Of a stretch of DNA of 36,303 nt, positions 1-8,514 are shown one piece after another. The notes beneath the pieces are model-generated. The model was not told the origin of the DNA. It did not search any database and saw nothing but the letters and a program-made list of their open reading frames with translations. A program made the position numbers and the translations under genes. Source of the DNA: Desulfuromonadales bacterium (lineage in GTDB: Bacteria > Desulfobacterota > Desulfuromonadia > Desulfuromonadales > Geopsychrobacteraceae); assembly GCA_016931615.1 (NCBI GenBank), contig JAFGEL010000036.1, positions 1 to 36,303 of the forward strand, given 5' to 3'. Numbering within the stretch: position 1 is the first letter of the stretch; each line of letters begins with the position of its first letter.

Positions 1-236
1 CCGGCAATACCGAACAGGGAGATGTTTTTCAGGCAGATGGTGGCGGTGTTCTTGGAGCGGACCAGACCGGCTTCAAGCATGCCGAACCCGGCGGCCATCC
101 ACATGACCAGGATTCCCATCACCAGAAAGGAAAAGGTGTTGAGAACAAAGGTCAGCTCCGAGATGGGAGCGTCTTCGGCGAAAGCCAGGGTGGGCAGGAT
201 CAGTAACCCGGCGAGTAGAATCATGAACTTTTTCAT
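1..236 (-). CDS. amtB: Ammonium transporter AmtB (5' part only, runs off the window)
   Basis: Inner-membrane channel that takes up ammonium/ammonia. Only the first 78 codons are present; the gene continues beyond base 1. The start is ATG at 236-234, with an AGGAG ribosome site a few bases upstream. The N-terminus is a short lysine-containing signal peptide followed by a hydrophobic stretch ending in LAFAEDAP. The first mature transmembrane helix then carries the Amt-family pattern MAAGFGMLEAGLVRSKN, followed by NTATICLKN. Signal peptides on Amt proteins are common in proteobacteria. The gene lies 48 bases downstream of a P-II gene on the same strand, the classic glnK-amtB pair in which GlnK plugs the channel when nitrogen is plentiful. 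It is probably transcribed from the -24/-12 promoter at 674-692. The family call is firm; the full length cannot be judged. Confidence 0.95.
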   Translation of the reverse strand, partial: MKKFMILLAGLLILPTLAFAEDAPISELTFVLNTFSFLVMGILVMWMAAGFGMLEAGLVRSKNTATICLKNISLFGIA

Positions 237-284
237 CGTGTGTCTCCTTTTATATCAAACAGGTCTGCTGAATTGAGAACGTGA

Positions 285-638
<354 letters not shown>

Positions 639-673
639 TCAGAAAATATTTTCATCGACACTGGCCACAGCTA

Positions 674-692
674 TAGCAGCCAGTGTGCCAAA
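674..692 (-). promoter_or_regulatory. Sigma-54 (-24/-12) promoter for glnK-amtB
   Basis: Read on the minus strand this is TTTGGCAC, five bases, then CTGCT. The invariant GG and GC are ten bases apart, as sigma-54 promoters require. The only departure from the TTGC core of the -12 box is its first base (C for T). The predicted transcript starts near 664, leaving a leader of about 40 bases before the glnK ATG. Sigma-54 control of glnK-amtB is well established in proteobacteria, which supports the call. Confidence 0.75.
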
Positions 693-731
693 ACCATAAC
701 GTTCGCTTTCGGGGGCTCTTCCATCCTGGCT

Positions 732-770
732 AACTCTATTTCTGCCTAATATTTAGGCACAAATAGAGTT
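732..770. repeat. 39-bp near-perfect palindrome upstream of glnK promoter
   Basis: The outer arms are AACTCTATTT (732-741) and AAATAGAGTT (761-770). The inner arms are TGCCTAA (743-749) and TTAGGCA (753-759), centred on base 751. Only the pair 742/760 and the pair flanking the centre fail to match. The centre lies about 87 bases upstream of the predicted glnK start, the usual place for an activator (enhancer) site of a sigma-54 promoter. It lies upstream of both predicted transcription starts in this divergent region, so it is more likely a DNA site than an RNA terminator. It does not resemble the enteric NtrC site (GCAC...GTGC). The binding protein is unknown. Confidence 0.7.
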
Positions 771-818
771 GCTGCATAAAGGCTGTGCATCGAAAATGCT
801 TCTCTCAAAACGGCAACA

Positions 819-847
819 TTGACACCCGTTTTAAACAAGTGTTTAAA
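819..847 (+). promoter_or_regulatory. Sigma-70-type promoter for tetR and the efflux operon
   Basis: The -35 box is TTGACA (819-824), matching consensus exactly. After a 17-base spacer comes TTTAAA (842-847), four of six at the -10. The predicted start near 854 gives a leader of about 24 bases before the ATG at 878. The spacer and -10 are covered by a palindromic operator, suggesting autorepression. Confidence 0.65.
830..847. promoter_or_regulatory. Probable TetR/PsrA-type operator
   Basis: An 18-bp inverted repeat, TTTAAACA-AG-TGTTTAAA, overlaps the spacer and -10 box of the tetR promoter. Its core AAAC-N4-GTTT matches the general form I recall for PsrA-family operators. The adjacent gene encodes a regulator with a PsrA-like C-terminal half, so autoregulation of the whole efflux operon is the simplest reading. 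Binding itself is inferred. Confidence 0.65.
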
Positions 848-877
848 TAAACAATCTTTCTTATCCACGGATCAATC

Positions 878-1513
878 ATGACCCATTCAGACACCAAAAC
901 CCGTATTCTCGACTGTGCCGAACAGATGTTTGCCCGGGAAGGATTTCACAACACCTCACTTAGAAATCTGACGACCCTGGCCGGCGTGAACCTGGCTGCC
1001 GTCAATTACCACTTCGGTTCTAAGGAGGAGCTTCTCCAGTCGGTTATGGAAAGACGCATGCTGCCGCTGAATGAAATCCGCCAGACCAAAATGCGCGAAG
1101 TCACCAAGCAGGCTCGGGAACTTGATGCCCTGCCGGCGGCGGCAGAGTTGCTGAGGGCCTTTGTTGTTCCGACCCTGGAATTTAAAAATTCAAGCCCCGG
1201 GGCCCGCGATTTCATAACCCTGATCGGACGCTCCTTGAGTGACCCGGATGAAACGGTTCGCCACTGTTTTCTCACTTTGGCTCTACCCACTTTCAAGACC
1301 CTGTTTACCGGTCTTGAAGAGGCTTTGCCCGAAATCCCGTCAGAGATTCTGCTGGTTCGAATGCAATTCATCATGGGAACTCTGAGCCACGTGATGTGTA
1401 CAAGTCACCAGCATTTTTTTCATTCTCCCGAGTTTCCCCAGCCCCTTACCCCCAACGCCTTGATCGAGCAACTCATGATCTTCATTCAGGCAGGTCTGGA
1501 GGCTGCGCGATGA
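878..1513 (+). CDS. TetR/AcrR-family transcriptional repressor, PsrA-like
   Basis: A 211-residue repressor that probably controls the efflux genes behind it. Residues 6-55 form the TetR DNA-binding domain, with the typical end AAVNYHFGSKEELL. Residues 80-210 form an all-helical ligand domain resembling the C-terminal domain of PsrA-type regulators, including GARDFITLIGR and LVRMQFIMGTLSH. PsrA-type regulators often sense fatty acyl compounds, but the ligand here cannot be read from sequence. The ATG at 878 gives the family's normal N-terminus; the ribosome site is weak. The stop overlaps the start of the next gene in an ATGA arrangement, so translation is coupled. An 18-bp palindrome sits on its own promoter. 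Being first in the operon it represses is common for efflux regulators. Confidence 0.92.
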   Translation: MTHSDTKTRILDCAEQMFAREGFHNTSLRNLTTLAGVNLAAVNYHFGSKEELLQSVMERRMLPLNEIRQTKMREVTKQARELDALPAAAELLRAFVVPTLEFKNSSPGARDFITLIGRSLSDPDETVRHCFLTLALPTFKTLFTGLEEALPEIPSEILLVRMQFIMGTLSHVMCTSHQHFFHSPEFPQPLTPNALIEQLMIFIQAGLEAAR

Positions 1514-2910
1514 GATATCTCCTGTTTTTTACTTCCCTGTTCGTGATTGCGGCCTGCCAGCCTTTACCCCCGCCGGATCTTGAACCCCCTGAAGCTCCCC
1601 TCTCCTATGTGACCGAACGGCCCCAGACAACCCTCACAGTCCAGGATCGCTGGTGGCAGGACTTTAACGATGAGCGCCTGAATCGCTTACAGGAGCGACT
1701 GTTCTCAAACAACCTGAGCCTGCAGCAGGCAATTCATCGCCTTGAGCAGCTCGAAACTCTTCAACGCATCAGCCGCGCGCAACGTTTGCCCCAGGTCAGT
1801 GGGAATGCTTCAGTTGGACGCTCACAGAGCCTCAATGCAACGGGAGGGAGCATCGCAACAACCCAAAACCTGTCTCTTGCCGCCGGTTATGAAGTTGACC
1901 TGTGGAGTAAACTTAAAGCCGAGGAGCAAGCCGCTGAGTTCAGATCCAAGGCGGGCCAGGCGGAAGTCGAAGCGTTGCTCCTCAGTCTCAGTGCCCAACT
2001 GAGTGAACAGTACTTTTTAGCCGTCGAACAACGAGCTCAACTGGATCTGCTGGAACGCCAGACCATAAATTCCCGGGAGCTTTTGCAGCTTATTACCGCC
2101 CGTTATCGCGCGGGACTGGCCACCATTAGCGAGCTTTACCAGGCCAGACAGAATCTGGCAACCATGGCCGCTCAGGAACCCACATACCGTGCAGCGCTGA
2201 TTCAGGCTGAAAACAGTATCGCCTTATTACTCGGCGAACTGCCGCGCAGCCTCAGTGTTGAACTCCGGCAATTACCGCAGATCTCCCCGGTCATCGACCC
2301 GGGGCTACCGGCCAGCCTGCTGACCAGGCGACCCGACATCGCGGCAGCTCTGCTTGAGTTGCAGGCATCTGACCGTGATCTCGCAGCAGCTCTGGCTGAG
2401 CGCCTTCCGTCATTGAATCTCTCTGCCGGCATTGGCCGCTCCGTCACCCGCCTGGCTCATGGCGATTACGGCGGAACCCTGTGGAACCTCACCCTGGGAC
2501 TGCTTCAACCCCTCTATGATGGTGGCCGTCTGAAAGCTTTGAGCGATCAGCAAATGGCAGCTCGAGCCGAACAACTGGCCCTGAGCAGAGAGAAACTTCT
2601 ATCCGCGGTGGAAGAGGTCGAAAGTGCCTTGACGGCAGAACTTCAAGCAGCGGAAGCAGCCGCCCTGCTTGAACAGCGCAGACAGATCAACCAGGCCGGC
2701 CTCGACGTCCTGCGGCATAATTACCTGGCCGGCCTGACCGACAGCAGCGATCTGCTCAACAGACAAATCGATCATCTCGAAATTCTCAGTCAGCAGGTGA
2801 GCAATCGCCGTCAATGGCTCAGCCACCGGATCACCCTGGTACGAGCTCTTGGCGGCACCTGGATGACGGATGAACTCCAAAAGCAACGTCAGGCACTGAC
2901 GACCAAGTGA
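1510..2910 (+). CDS. Outer-membrane efflux lipoprotein (NodT/OprM-type, TolC superfamily)
   Basis: Outer-membrane channel of a tripartite RND pump, 466 residues. I chose the ATG at 1510, which overlaps the tetR stop (ATGA). A longer reading from 1396 would run inside tetR and hide the signal peptide. The N-terminus is a lipoprotein signal peptide with lipobox IAAC and acylated Cys16. Two outer-membrane efflux repeats follow, each rich in long helices (for example QAIHRLEQLETLQRISR and QISPVIDPGLPASLLTRRPDI). The motif LLTRRPDI is highly characteristic of this family. Length and architecture fit OprM/NodT. The downstream neighbours are its membrane-fusion and pump partners. Confidence 0.93.
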   Translation: MRYLLFFTSLFVIAACQPLPPPDLEPPEAPLSYVTERPQTTLTVQDRWWQDFNDERLNRLQERLFSNNLSLQQAIHRLEQLETLQRISRAQRLPQVSGNASVGRSQSLNATGGSIATTQNLSLAAGYEVDLWSKLKAEEQAAEFRSKAGQAEVEALLLSLSAQLSEQYFLAVEQRAQLDLLERQTINSRELLQLITARYRAGLATISELYQARQNLATMAAQEPTYRAALIQAENSIALLLGELPRSLSVELRQLPQISPVIDPGLPASLLTRRPDIAAALLELQASDRDLAAALAERLPSLNLSAGIGRSVTRLAHGDYGGTLWNLTLGLLQPLYDGGRLKALSDQQMAARAEQLALSREKLLSAVEEVESALTAELQAAEAAALLEQRRQINQAGLDVLRHNYLAGLTDSSDLLNRQIDHLEILSQQVSNRRQWLSHRITLVRALGGTWMTDELQKQRQALTTK

Positions 2911-2920
2911 GATAAAACCC

Positions 2921-4108
2921 ATGACCGGAAAGACTAAAAAATCACCTCTTGTCCTGAAAATCATTCTGCCGCTTGTGATCATTCTTCTTGGCGTCGCCGG
3001 CCTGAAAGTCATGTCCGGATTGAAACCGGAACCGCAGCGCCAGAAGCCCCATAAACAGGGCCTTCTGGTTGAAACCATGGAGCTCAGGCTCACCGATCAC
3101 CAGGTCAGCATCGAAGCGATCGGAACCGTCAGTGCGGATCAGGAAATGAGTCTGACCCCCCAAGTCAGCGGGCGCGTCACCTGGATGTCGCCACGCCTGG
3201 TCCCTGGCGGATTTTTTTCAACCGGGGAGATCCTTTTCAAGATCGAGCCAGACGATTACCTGCTGGCCGTTGAGCAGGCCAAAGCCGAAGTGGCCCAGGC
3301 GCAAGTCGCCCTGGCCAAAGAACAGGAACAGTCGCGCTTAGCCCAGGCGGAATGGGAACGCATCAACCTGCCCGACAAAGGGTCCCCCGGGCCGCTGGTG
3401 ACCCGCGAAATTCAGTTGCGCCAACAGGAAGCTATTTTGGCGGCTGCTCAGGCCGGCTTGAATAAAGCCAGGTTGAATCTGCAACGAACTGAAATCACAG
3501 CACCTTTCAATGGCCGTGTACGTGAGAGAAATATCGCTCCCGGACAGTTCCTGATCAGTGGCAGCAGCGTCGGGCGCTTTGCCGGAACCGACCGAGCCGA
3601 AATCAATGTCTCATTGCCCGTCGACCAGCTCCGATGGCTGGCCATCCCCGGTCCGAATCAGCAGAACGGCTCAACGGCTGATATCTACCTGAGCGCGGAA
3701 GAGCAATTCTACGGTCAGGGGCAAATTGTCCGCAGTCTGGGTGAAATCGACCCAACCAGTCGCACCGCTACGGTCGTCGTCTCGGTCACAGATCCCTACC
3801 GCTTATACTCCAATCAACACTTGCCGAATCTGCCTTACGGCCAGTTTGTCAAAGTGGTTCTGAAAGGACAAACTCTCAATTCCGTCATTGCTCTTCCCCG
3901 GGACGCGCTGCATCCCGAAGACAGACTCTGGCTGATCGACGACAACAGCCGTCTGAAATACGTCAAAGCCGATATCCTGAAGCGGGAAAAAGATCAGGTC
4001 ATCATCAGCAATGATCAACTCGCAGGAGCACAGCTGATTTTGACCAATCTCTCCGGTGCAGCCGAAGGAACCCTGTTGCGCGTTATTGACGGGGAGCCAC
4101 GTCAATGA
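2921..4108 (+). CDS. RND efflux membrane-fusion protein (periplasmic adaptor)
   Basis: Adaptor that links the inner-membrane pump to the outer-membrane channel, 395 residues. Residues 11-32 form an N-terminal membrane anchor; no lipobox is evident. The first half of the lipoyl domain (about 75-105) includes SLTPQVSGRVTWM. A coiled-coil hairpin follows (about 115-175, rich in Ala, Gln and Glu). The second lipoyl half carries the signature TEITAPFNGRVRERNIAPGQF (near 188-208). The rest is beta-barrel and membrane-proximal domains. It starts 10 bases after the lipoprotein gene with a poor ribosome site, and its stop overlaps the pump start (ATGA), so coupling is likely at that junction. The family is certain; the substrate is unknown. 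Confidence 0.93.
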   Translation: MTGKTKKSPLVLKIILPLVIILLGVAGLKVMSGLKPEPQRQKPHKQGLLVETMELRLTDHQVSIEAIGTVSADQEMSLTPQVSGRVTWMSPRLVPGGFFSTGEILFKIEPDDYLLAVEQAKAEVAQAQVALAKEQEQSRLAQAEWERINLPDKGSPGPLVTREIQLRQQEAILAAAQAGLNKARLNLQRTEITAPFNGRVRERNIAPGQFLISGSSVGRFAGTDRAEINVSLPVDQLRWLAIPGPNQQNGSTADIYLSAEEQFYGQGQIVRSLGEIDPTSRTATVVVSVTDPYRLYSNQHLPNLPYGQFVKVVLKGQTLNSVIALPRDALHPEDRLWLIDDNSRLKYVKADILKREKDQVIISNDQLAGAQLILTNLSGAAEGTLLRVIDGEPRQ

Positions 4109-7100
4109 CAGGTGCAATCAAATGGATGGCTGCAAACCACGTTGCAGCCAATCTGCTGATGCTGTGCCTGGTGATTGGCGGGCTGATCATGGCACCAAAA
4201 ATCAAGCAGGAAATATTTCCCGAAGTCTCCCTTGATCGCGTCTCGGTCGTTGTTGCTTATCCCGGTGCCGGACCGGAAGAGGTCGAAGAGGGGATCGTAC
4301 TTAAAATCGAAGAGAGCCTGATCGCCGTCGATGGAATCAAACAGCTGAAGTCAACAGCCAGCGAAGGCTATGGAAGCGTCATCGCTGAAATCTACAGTGA
4401 TGAAGATGTCGACCTGGTACTGCAGGACATCAAAAGCGAAATAGACCGCATCACCAGTTTTCCTGAAGATGCGGAGAAAGCGATCATCAGCAAGGTTTCA
4501 AACCGCAGGGAAGTGGTTTCGGTGGTCGTCTACGGCAACGTCGACGAACATATTCTGCGCGCCCAGGCCGAAAACATTCGCAATGAACTGCTGGAACGGC
4601 CCGATATAACACAGATAGAACTCAGCGGCGTCCGCAACCCGGAAATTACTGCGGAGATTTCGGAAGAGACTCTCCAGCGCTACAACCTGACTCTTGGTCA
4701 GGTTGCCGCAGCCATCAACGCTGCCTCCCTTGACCTTCCTGCCGGCACCGTTAAAACCAGTGGCGGTGAGATTCTCCTCAGAACCAAAGAACGGCGCTAC
4801 CTCGGATCCGAGTATGAGGATATCACCATTCTGGCCAAAGCTGACGGCACGAGAATCCGACTGGGGGATGTTGCGCGGGTTGTGGACGGTTTCGCCGACA
4901 GCGACAATTTCGGTCGCTTTGACGGTCAACCGGCAGCGATGTTACAGGTGTTTCGCATCGGAGAGCAGAAACCGACGGAAATTTCCGCCCAGGTCATCGA
5001 CTACGTTGAAGCCAAACGTGTACAGTTACCGGACAATCTGAACCTGGCCATCTGGAACGACACCACTGAAATTTTCAACAGTCGCATGGCTCTGCTGCAG
5101 AAGAATGCTGTGCTCGGACTTATTCTTGTCCTGGTTGTCCTGGGCCTGTTCCTGGAAATAAAACTGGCGGCCTGGGTCATGCTCGGCATTCCGATTTCCT
5201 TTTTCGGAACTCTGTTTCTCATGCCCTGGCTCGGCGTTTCAATCAACATGATTTCCCTTTTCGCCTTTATCCTGGCGCTGGGGATTCTGGTCGATGATGC
5301 CATTGTCGTCGGGGAAAATATTTTCGAACAGCGTCAGCTGGGCAAACCCTACCTTCAGGCCGCGGTTGATGGAGCCCTGGAGGTTGCCGTCCCGGTCACC
5401 TTTTCGATCCTGACAACGGTTGTTGCTTTTCTGCCCCTGGTTTTTGTGAGCGGCATGATGGGCAAATTCATCAAGGTCATGCCGGTGATTGTCATCACCC
5501 TGCTGCTCGTCTCCCTGATCGAATCACTGCTGGTTCTCCCGGCCCACCTGGGCTTCGGCAGAAGGCAGGAAACGCCGTCAGGACTTTTGGGTCGGATTGA
5601 GCGTTTACGTCAACGCTTCGGACACGCCCTGGATCGGCTGATTAACGGACCCTACCTGAAACTGTTGAAACTTAACCTGAATTACCGCTATGCCTCGCTG
5701 GCTGTGGGGGCCGTCGCCCTGCTCCTGACCGCCGGGTTTATCAAAAACGGCCTGATCAAATTCACCTTCATGCCCGAGGTCGAGGGGGACCGCATCACCG
5801 TGACCCTGCAGATGAACGAAGGGGTCGCCATCGAAGAAACCGGGCGAGTCACAGAGATAATTCTGGAAAAAGGCCTGGAGACAATCGCCGCCTATGATGC
5901 TCAGCGTCCCGCAGGCGACAGCATCCTGCGCAATATTTATACCCTGGTTGGCGGCACCATGGCCGGGGGCGGGCCGGGAGGTGGCAGCGGCTCGTCAGCC
6001 GCCAATCTTTCGAGCATTTCGGTCTTTTTAACCGACAGCGAAAAACGTGACATTCCGGCATCGGAGATCTCCGCCGCCTGGCGCCGGAAAATCGGCCCGA
6101 TTGCCGGTATGGACTCATTGTCATTCCGCTCAAATCTGATGAGGCTGGGAGCCAACATCGACGTGCAACTTGCCCACACCGATTTTACCGTTCTGGAAAA
6201 AGCCGCGGAACGGATCAAGCAGGCTCTCGGTGAGTACCAGGGGGTCGAAGACATTGAGGATACCTATGCCCGGGGGAAAAGTGAAATCAAGTTGAAACTC
6301 AAACCGGCGGCCAGGGTCCTAGGCATCACCGAGACCGACCTCGGCCGCCAGGTTCGCTCGGCCTTCTACGGCAGCGAGGCCCTGCGCCTGCAGCGAGGCC
6401 GCGATGAAGTCAAAGTCATGGTACGTTATCCGGAAACCGACCGCCGCCGGCTGTGGTCCTTTGAAAACATGCGCATCCGCACCCCTTCAGGCGGGGAAAT
6501 TCCGCTCTTTCAAGCCGCTGAAATTATCGCGGGACAGGGTTTTTCACAGATCAACCGGACTGATCGCAAACGGGTCATAAATGTCTCGGCTGCGGTGAAT
6601 GAAGAGCAGGCCAACGCTCAACAGATCATCACTGCTCTCAAGCAGCAGCTACTGCCGCAGCTGGCAGCCGATTATCCCGGCCTGACCTGGGACATGGAAG
6701 GCGAAGAAAAAGAGCGTCGCGAATCGATGTCGAGCATGAGTGCGGGCTTTCTTCTGGCTCTGGTCGCCATTTTCAGCCTTCTGGCCATTCCTTTCCGCAG
6801 TTACAGCCAGCCGCTCCTGATCATGGCGGCAATTCCCTTCGGCATGATCGGAGCGGTCCTCGGGCACCTCATCATGGGTTACAACCTGAGTTTGCTGAGC
6901 CTTTTTGGACTCGTGGCCCTCTCCGGGGTGGTGGTCAACGATTCGTTACTGCTGATCGACAAAGCCAACCAGAACCGCCGCCAGGGGTTGCCCCTTGAAG
7001 AGGCGATCGTCTCTGCCGGCATCAGACGTTTCCGCCCCATTCTGTTGACCTCGCTGACGACATTCTTCGGGCTGATGCCGATGATGACCGAAACCAGCAT

Positions 7101-7281
7101 GCAAGCCAAATTTCTCATCCCGATGGCTATTTCCCTGGGATTCGGAATTCTTTTTGCGACCGGCATCACCCTGCTGTTGATTCCGGTTCTTTACCTCATT
7201 TTAGAAGATGTCCGTAAACTGATCGGGTTTTCGGAAGATCACAGTCGCAGGCACACAGATCATGAACTGGAAAAAATTTAG
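4105..7281 (+). CDS. RND-family efflux pump, inner-membrane subunit (AcrB/AcrD/AcrF superfamily)
   Basis: Proton-driven exporter of 1058 residues, normal RND size. The N-terminal helix and FPEVSLDRVSV are typical, followed by large periplasmic loops after the first and seventh helices. In TM4, Asp397-Asp398 (GILVDDAIVVGEN) match the proton-relay pair Asp407/408 of AcrB. In TM10 the position of AcrB Lys940 is Asn945, followed by Asp946 (VVVNDS), as in one branch of the superfamily. A glycine-rich loop (GGTMAGGGPGGGSGSS) interrupts the second periplasmic domain near residues 616-631. The start at 4105 overlaps the adaptor stop. A drug- or solvent-type substrate is likely from the TetR/OMF/MFP context; CusA-like metal-binding methionines were not noticed. 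The substrate is not determinable. Confidence 0.94.
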   Translation: MTGAIKWMAANHVAANLLMLCLVIGGLIMAPKIKQEIFPEVSLDRVSVVVAYPGAGPEEVEEGIVLKIEESLIAVDGIKQLKSTASEGYGSVIAEIYSDEDVDLVLQDIKSEIDRITSFPEDAEKAIISKVSNRREVVSVVVYGNVDEHILRAQAENIRNELLERPDITQIELSGVRNPEITAEISEETLQRYNLTLGQVAAAINAASLDLPAGTVKTSGGEILLRTKERRYLGSEYEDITILAKADGTRIRLGDVARVVDGFADSDNFGRFDGQPAAMLQVFRIGEQKPTEISAQVIDYVEAKRVQLPDNLNLAIWNDTTEIFNSRMALLQKNAVLGLILVLVVLGLFLEIKLAAWVMLGIPISFFGTLFLMPWLGVSINMISLFAFILALGILVDDAIVVGENIFEQRQLGKPYLQAAVDGALEVAVPVTFSILTTVVAFLPLVFVSGMMGKFIKVMPVIVITLLLVSLIESLLVLPAHLGFGRRQETPSGLLGRIERLRQRFGHALDRLINGPYLKLLKLNLNYRYASLAVGAVALLLTAGFIKNGLIKFTFMPEVEGDRITVTLQMNEGVAIEETGRVTEIILEKGLETIAAYDAQRPAGDSILRNIYTLVGGTMAGGGPGGGSGSSAANLSSISVFLTDSEKRDIPASEISAAWRRKIGPIAGMDSLSFRSNLMRLGANIDVQLAHTDFTVLEKAAERIKQALGEYQGVEDIEDTYARGKSEIKLKLKPAARVLGITETDLGRQVRSAFYGSEALRLQRGRDEVKVMVRYPETDRRRLWSFENMRIRTPSGGEIPLFQAAEIIAGQGFSQINRTDRKRVINVSAAVNEEQANAQQIITALKQQLLPQLAADYPGLTWDMEGEEKERRESMSSMSAGFLLALVAIFSLLAIPFRSYSQPLLIMAAIPFGMIGAVLGHLIMGYNLSLLSLFGLVALSGVVVNDSLLLIDKANQNRRQGLPLEEAIVSAGIRRFRPILLTSLTTFFGLMPMMTETSMQAKFLIPMAISLGFGILFATGITLLLIPVLYLILEDVRKLIGFSEDHSRRHTDHELEKI

Positions 7282-7298
7282 CACTCCGAAAGAGCAGC

Positions 7299-7673
7299 AT
7301 GAAATCTGAAGTGAAGAAAACTTTTCCGCTTCCGCCTCAGGGGCCTTCGGCCAAAACCCTGACCATGCTCGTCTACGCTCTGCAAGCCGCTTCTTTTCTG
7401 CTGGGCTTGACTCTTTTTGTTGCCGTTATCATCAACTATGTTAAAAGAGAGGAGGTCAGAGGAACCTGGCTTGAATCCCATTTCCGCTGGCAGATCAGAA
7501 CTTTCTGGTTCAGTCTGTGGTGGTCGTTGCTCGGAGTGCTGACTTTCGTTGCGGTCATCGGCTATTTCATTCTCATCGCCGACATGCTCTGGCTGATCTA
7601 CCGGATCGTTAAAGGCTGGCTGCAGCTGGCCAACGCGCAACCGATGTACGACAGCAGAGTGTCAGAGCGTTAA
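7299..7673 (+). CDS. Small membrane protein, COG3671/DUF4870-like
   Basis: A 124-residue protein with three predicted membrane segments (about 22-45, 68-85 and 86-106). The central WLESHFRWQIRTFWFSLWW stretch resembles the (H)xxxQxRTFW pattern of the uncharacterised COG3671/DUF4870-like membrane family. The last cytoplasmic part ends IVKGWLQLANAQPMYD, also family-like. It starts 17 bases after the RND stop, with a modest GAG ribosome site, and closes the efflux operon. Its function is unknown; linkage to the pump may be functional or just positional. No terminator is visible in the 11 bases before the convergent transglycosylase gene. Confidence 0.75.
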   Translation: MKSEVKKTFPLPPQGPSAKTLTMLVYALQAASFLLGLTLFVAVIINYVKREEVRGTWLESHFRWQIRTFWFSLWWSLLGVLTFVAVIGYFILIADMLWLIYRIVKGWLQLANAQPMYDSRVSER

Positions 7674-7684
7674 CAGCCCCGGAT

Positions 7685-8422
7685 TCAGACTGAAGACTTG
7701 TCAATTTCTCGCCTGATTCGCGCGATATAGTTACGGGTTTCATTCGGCATTCGGTGAAGGCCGTAGCGATCGACATTCCCCTGTCCCCAATTGTACGCAG
7801 CCAGGGCATGGTCCAGATCTCCGGAATATTTTTCGAGCAGTTGTTTCAAGTAACGGCTACCGCCGGACAGATTCTGCTGCGGATTGAAGCTGTCCTCAAC
7901 CCCCAGCTCCCTCGCGGTATCAGGCATCAACTGCATGAGCCCCTGAGCACCGACAGGAGAAACCGCATCGGGACGAAAATTACTTTCAGCCGTCACCACA
8001 GCACGAATCAACTTGGAAGATAAACTGAGTTTTGCCGCGATATTTTCAATCATCGTTTCGATATCGGATCGTTCCGTTCCAGGAGCATTTGACAGAGACA
8101 TTTTTTCTGTAGCGACATATTTGTCAACCATTTGACTTGGAGATACCTTCGAAGTGGAAAAGGGGCCGAGTTCACTGATCAGCGAAAACGCTTGATCATC
8201 GGATGTTTCCGTTTCACTTACCAGTCCTTTCAGCAACTGCATTTGCGCCCGGGTGATGAGCTCTCTGGCTTCAATCCGGATATTATTCAATGATTCTTTA
8301 TAGTTATTCTTTTCATTCAAGATCTTCTCAAAACTTTTTTGCTGAGCCCCCTGAAGAGTCCGGGGCCCTTCGCATCGACAGACAGGTTGCTGTTCAGCTT
8401 TCATCAATGGTTGAATACTCAT
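7685..8422 (-). CDS. Lytic transglycosylase, SLT (Slt70/MltE-like) domain, no signal peptide
   Basis: Peptidoglycan lytic transglycosylase of 245 residues. The catalytic domain spans about 120-235. It has Glu146 in AVVTAESNFRP, then SPVGAQGLMQLMP, and later ALAAYNWGQGNV, the three standard SLT motifs. The N-terminal 120 residues are polar and helical and do not show a signal peptide or lipobox, unlike most family members. I chose ATG at 8422, which has AGAGG five bases upstream. The ATG at 8425 and a GTG at 8443 are alternatives and do not add a signal peptide either. A protein like this could be exported by a dedicated apparatus (flagellar or secretion system), but no such genes are nearby. 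It converges on the efflux operon. Confidence 0.88.
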   Translation of the reverse strand: MSIQPLMKAEQQPVCRCEGPRTLQGAQQKSFEKILNEKNNYKESLNNIRIEARELITRAQMQLLKGLVSETETSDDQAFSLISELGPFSTSKVSPSQMVDKYVATEKMSLSNAPGTERSDIETMIENIAAKLSLSSKLIRAVVTAESNFRPDAVSPVGAQGLMQLMPDTARELGVEDSFNPQQNLSGGSRYLKQLLEKYSGDLDHALAAYNWGQGNVDRYGLHRMPNETRNYIARIRREIDKSSV

Positions 8423-8514
8423 CATGACCTCTTCATTCAGCACTCGCTCAAATTAACGTCAATAGCTTCTTAAGCAAAAACTGATCCCAAAACCGGATCT
8501 TCGCAACCAACCCC

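Noticed and set aside
1396..1509. Upstream extension of the outer-membrane lipoprotein gene
   Set aside because: It overlaps tetR and would bury the lipoprotein signal peptide; the ATGA overlap at 1510 is the better start.
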